Of a DNA stretch of 36,148 bases, positions 33,758 through 36,148 are shown in pieces. The number at the start of each line of letters is the position of its first letter. The first letter of the stretch is position 1. Location: contig JADGGK010000029.1 of assembly GCA_019689975.1 (NCBI GenBank), forward strand, positions 1 through 36,148, in the 5' to 3' direction. This stretch comes from Pseudolabrys sp. (GTDB lineage: Bacteria > Pseudomonadota > Alphaproteobacteria > Rhizobiales > Xanthobacteraceae). The notes under the pieces are model-generated. The model worked only from the letters and a program-made list of their open reading frames with translations. It had not been told where the DNA came from and did not search any database. A program made the position numbers and the translations under genes.

Positions 33758-34876
33758 ATGAAGCCGTTGCAAGGAATACTCGTTCTAACGCTCGAGCAGG
33801 CGGTTGCCGCGCCTTATGTCAGCTCGCGCCTCGCCGATGCCGGGGCACGCGTGATCAAGATCGAGCGGCCGGAGGGCGATTTCGCGCGCCATTACGACCA
33901 TGTGGTGCACGGCGAAAGCGCCTATTTCGTTTGGCTTAATCGCGGCAAGGAGTCTTTGATCGCTGATATCAAGAATCCGGACGATGTCGCCTTGCTGCAT
34001 CGCATTCTGCGCAAGGCCGACGTGTTCATCCAGAATTTGGCACCGGGCGCCGTCGCCCGCCTCGGGCTGGACGGTACAACCTTACGCGCCCGCTATCCGC
34101 GACTGATCACCTGCGACATCAGCGGTTACGGCGAGGACAACGCCTATCGCGACGCCAAGGCCTACGACATGATCGTCCAGGCGGAGGTTGGACTCGCCTC
34201 GATTACCGGTAGCCCGGAGGCGCCCGGCCGAGTGGGCGTCTCGGTCGCCGATATTGCCGCCGGCATGTCGGCCGAAACGGCGATCCTGCGGGCGCTCATT
34301 GCGCGTGAACGAACCGGCAAAGGCATGGGTGTTTCTGTCTCGCTGTTCAGCGCTCTGGCCGACTGGATGGCGGTCCCGTTGCTGCATCACGATTACGCTG
34401 GCAAGGCGCCGAGCCGGGTCGGCCTCATGCATCCGAGCATCGCGCCCTATGCGGCCTTCCCGTGCAAGGACGGCGAGATCGTCATCGCCGTGCAGAACGA
34501 ACGCGAATGGAAGAGATTTTGCGCCGACGTACTCGGGCAGGAGGACCTCGCCACCGACCCGCGCTTCGACAGCAACGTGGCTCGCGTTGCGAACCGGTCA
34601 GCGCTCGATGCCGTCATCGCCGGCGTTCTGCGCGGCCTGGACTATGCGGTCGCGGCCAGGCTGTTGGAACGCGCCGGAATTGCTTACGGACGCGTCAACA
34701 GCGTGGCAGCGTTCTCCCAACATCCAGCCTTGCGCCGCATGACGGTCGATACGCCGAGCGGACCGGTATCGCTACCGGCCTATCCGGCGTGCTCGAGCGA
34801 AGGCGAGGCCGCTCCCGGGCCGGTGCCGGCGCTCGGCGCTCATAATTGCAGTATCCGCGAGGAGTTTGCGGAGTAG
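33758..34876 (+). CDS. CaiB/BaiF CoA-transferase family protein (class III)
   Basis: A 372-residue class III CoA-transferase. The N terminus LVLTLEQAVAAPYVSSRLADAGARVIKIERPEGD is characteristic. NRGKESLIADIK and the catalytic Asp in AYDMIVQAEVG (D137) follow. The C-terminal part contains PSIAPYAAFPCKDGEIVIAVQNEREWKRFC, also typical. It transfers CoA between carboxylic acids, or within one molecule in isomerase members. It lies 9 bp after the MaoC gene with GAAGGT before the ATG, and is the last gene of this rightward operon. The substrate is unknown. Confidence 0.93.
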   Translation: MKPLQGILVLTLEQAVAAPYVSSRLADAGARVIKIERPEGDFARHYDHVVHGESAYFVWLNRGKESLIADIKNPDDVALLHRILRKADVFIQNLAPGAVARLGLDGTTLRARYPRLITCDISGYGEDNAYRDAKAYDMIVQAEVGLASITGSPEAPGRVGVSVADIAAGMSAETAILRALIARERTGKGMGVSVSLFSALADWMAVPLLHHDYAGKAPSRVGLMHPSIAPYAAFPCKDGEIVIAVQNEREWKRFCADVLGQEDLATDPRFDSNVARVANRSALDAVIAGVLRGLDYAVAARLLERAGIAYGRVNSVAAFSQHPALRRMTVDTPSGPVSLPAYPACSSEGEAAPGPVPALGAHNCSIREEFAE

Positions 34877-35041
34877 GCGCGGGAAGGTCGGTTTCTGCGT
34901 CTGTTGACCGGCCGCTCCTCGGCGCCGCTCCAGCGGGGGTCCATGAGAAATGCATCGAAAATCTTGCATCATTGTCTATCTCTCCCCTTTCCTCGGCTGC
35001 GGAACCGATAACCCAAACATCCAAACAAACCGGTTCGCCCT

Positions 35042-36001
35042 TTAACCGCGGGCAGCAGGAGCCGAGATGTCCGCAATCAAATGCGGGTCGCGCCCCTTCG
35101 GGAAGCTGCGGGTGACCTGCTTGAGCTTGTTTTCGAGAATGTCGATGAATTTCTGCGCAGCGAGCGAGACCGGTTGTCGCGGCAGATGCACGATCACCAG
35201 TTCTCGTCGCATGCCGGGCGGCGGAAAACGGCGCGCCCTCAAGGCGCCTTCCTTGATGTCACGATGCACGGCCGAGATCGGAAGCACGGTGACCCACTCG
35301 CCGGTTCGGACGAGTTGCAGCGTCGGGACGAGCGAGTCGAGCTCCAGCTTCGGCGTGAGAATGACCGATTTTGATTCCAGATAGCGGTCGATGAGGACGC
35401 GCATGCCATGGCGCCGCGCCGGAAGGACGAAATTCAGCCGGCTGAGTTGTGACAACTGCAGCCTGCGCATGTTGCACAGCCGGTAGCTGGGGGCAAAGAC
35501 CAGCACCAGTTCTTCACTCATCAACGGTTGCAGCTTGAGGCTTGAGCTTTTTCCCGGATTGTTGACAACCGCAAAATCAAGCGTTCCGGTCTGCACGCCA
35601 TCGATCAATAACCCGCTGTAGCCTTCCACGACGCGCAACGCGACATTCGGATAGGCACTGCCGTATTCGCGCACGACCTCGGCGAGCGTCGTGTCGGTGA
35701 CGGAGGGGATCAGGCCGACGGTGACGTCGCCGGCGACCTCGCCGCAAAACGCCAGCATATGTTGGCGCAATGCGTTCATGTTGCCGAGTAGCGGCACGCA
35801 CAGCTCGTAGAGTCTCTTTCCGCTTGCCGTCGGCGTGACGCCCCGATTGGTGCGTTCGAACAATTTGGTACGGAATTCCCGCTCGAGCTTGAGGATTTGT
35901 GCGCTTAAAGCGGGCTGCACCACGTTGAGGCGGCGTGCCGCTCGCGTCATGTTGCCTTGCTCGAATAGGCCGATGAAGTATTGCAACTGCTTGAAATCCA
36001 T
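35042..36001 (-). CDS. LysR family transcriptional regulator
   Basis: A 319-residue LTTR. The N-terminal winged helix-turn-helix is clear: LQYFIGLFEQGNMTRAARRLNVVQPALSAQILKLE (6-40), then LFERTNRGVTPTASG. The rest is the two-lobed effector domain (VTVGLIPSVTDTTLAEVV, LDFAVVNNP, ELVLVFAPSYRL). It converges on the amidohydrolase-MaoC-CaiB operon with 165 bp between, so its own promoter lies toward the right edge. It may control genes beyond the window or the system-2 operons, and this cannot be decided here. A strong inverted repeat sits just upstream of its start. Confidence 0.94.
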   Translation of the reverse strand: MDFKQLQYFIGLFEQGNMTRAARRLNVVQPALSAQILKLEREFRTKLFERTNRGVTPTASGKRLYELCVPLLGNMNALRQHMLAFCGEVAGDVTVGLIPSVTDTTLAEVVREYGSAYPNVALRVVEGYSGLLIDGVQTGTLDFAVVNNPGKSSSLKLQPLMSEELVLVFAPSYRLCNMRRLQLSQLSRLNFVLPARRHGMRVLIDRYLESKSVILTPKLELDSLVPTLQLVRTGEWVTVLPISAVHRDIKEGALRARRFPPPGMRRELVIVHLPRQPVSLAAQKFIDILENKLKQVTRSFPKGRDPHLIADISAPAARG

Positions 36002-36016
36002 AGGCAGGCCTCGAAT

Positions 36017-36032
36017 CGGTCGTGAACGACCG
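36017..36032. promoter_or_regulatory. Inverted repeat CGGTCGT-GA-ACGACCG upstream of the LysR gene
   Basis: A perfect 7-bp inverted repeat with a 2-nt spacer, 15-31 bp upstream of the LysR start codon. The place fits an autoregulatory operator or a 5' hairpin. It lacks the T-N11-A spacing typical of LysR boxes, so binding by LysR itself is uncertain. Confidence 0.35.
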
Positions 36033-36148
36033 TAGCATCGCCGGCCTTGATCTAGGAGCCTGTCCGTGTAACGGCTGCGACAGGCATTGCGGCGAGGGGC
36101 GAGTTTGATCGGCGAAACCGAGGCATGGGATCACCCTGTTGCCCTTGC

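Overview
The window is about 36 kb of GC-rich bacterial DNA, packed with catabolic and transport operons. The gene families point to an alphaproteobacterium of the Hyphomicrobiales (Bradyrhizobium or Xanthobacteraceae-like): an adjacent DUF1326/DUF2182 pair, many branched-chain-amino-acid-type (Liv/HAAT) ABC importers, a fused DctQM TRAP permease, and a xanthine-dehydrogenase-family molybdoenzyme. This placement is inferred from gene content only. There are two tRNA genes, Lys(CTT) and Glu(CTC), and no rRNA, CRISPR array, insertion sequence, integrase or phage gene.

Layout. (1) 1-2800: tRNA-Lys, a gene-free stretch, a leftward DUF1326-DUF2182 pair (likely metal-related), a possibly structured intergenic stretch, and tRNA-Glu. 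(2) 3295-8625: a TRAP importer (DctP and fused DctQM), a metal-dependent TIM-barrel hydrolase of the 2-pyrone-4,6-dicarboxylate-lactonase type, and an AraC regulator. (3) 8776-9219: a probable decayed N-terminal piece of a molybdoenzyme large subunit. (4) 9353-24630: 14 tightly packed rightward genes. They encode a Mo hydroxylase (large subunit with a fused CoxG-like domain, FAD subunit, 2Fe-2S subunit), an acyl-CoA synthetase, an enoyl-CoA hydratase, a complete Liv-type importer (binding protein, two permeases, two ATPases), a split sulfopyruvate-decarboxylase-like ThDP enzyme, an aldehyde dehydrogenase and an acyl-CoA dehydrogenase. (5) 24641-27902, leftward: a binding protein, a GldA-like dehydrogenase and an SDR. 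They are divergent from 28627-34876, rightward: a second set of Liv permeases and ATPases, a nitrilase-superfamily amidohydrolase, a MaoC dehydratase and a CaiB CoA-transferase. (6) 35042-36001: a leftward LysR regulator.

How the genes may work together. The first five genes of region 4 have the same content and order as the furoate pathway genes hmfABCDE of Cupriavidus basilensis: Mo, FAD and 2Fe-2S subunits, CoA synthetase, enoyl-CoA hydratase-family enzyme. This suggests that a furan-, thiophene- or pyrrole-carboxylate-like acid is imported, joined to CoA, hydroxylated with water-derived oxygen on the ring, and opened to a 2-oxo acid. The decarboxylase and aldehyde dehydrogenase that follow could take a 2-oxo acid to an aldehyde and then an acid. 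Region 5 looks like a second import-and-degrade unit for an amide- or nitrile-containing compound that passes through CoA intermediates. The substrates are not proven by sequence.

The most interesting points are the extended hmf-like operon with an unusual Mo subunit (CoxG fusion, Asp where the catalytic Glu is expected), the neighbouring decayed homologue, an acyl-CoA dehydrogenase whose catalytic base seems to sit at the isovaleryl-CoA-dehydrogenase position, and a long divergent control region with a tandem repeat and a palindrome.
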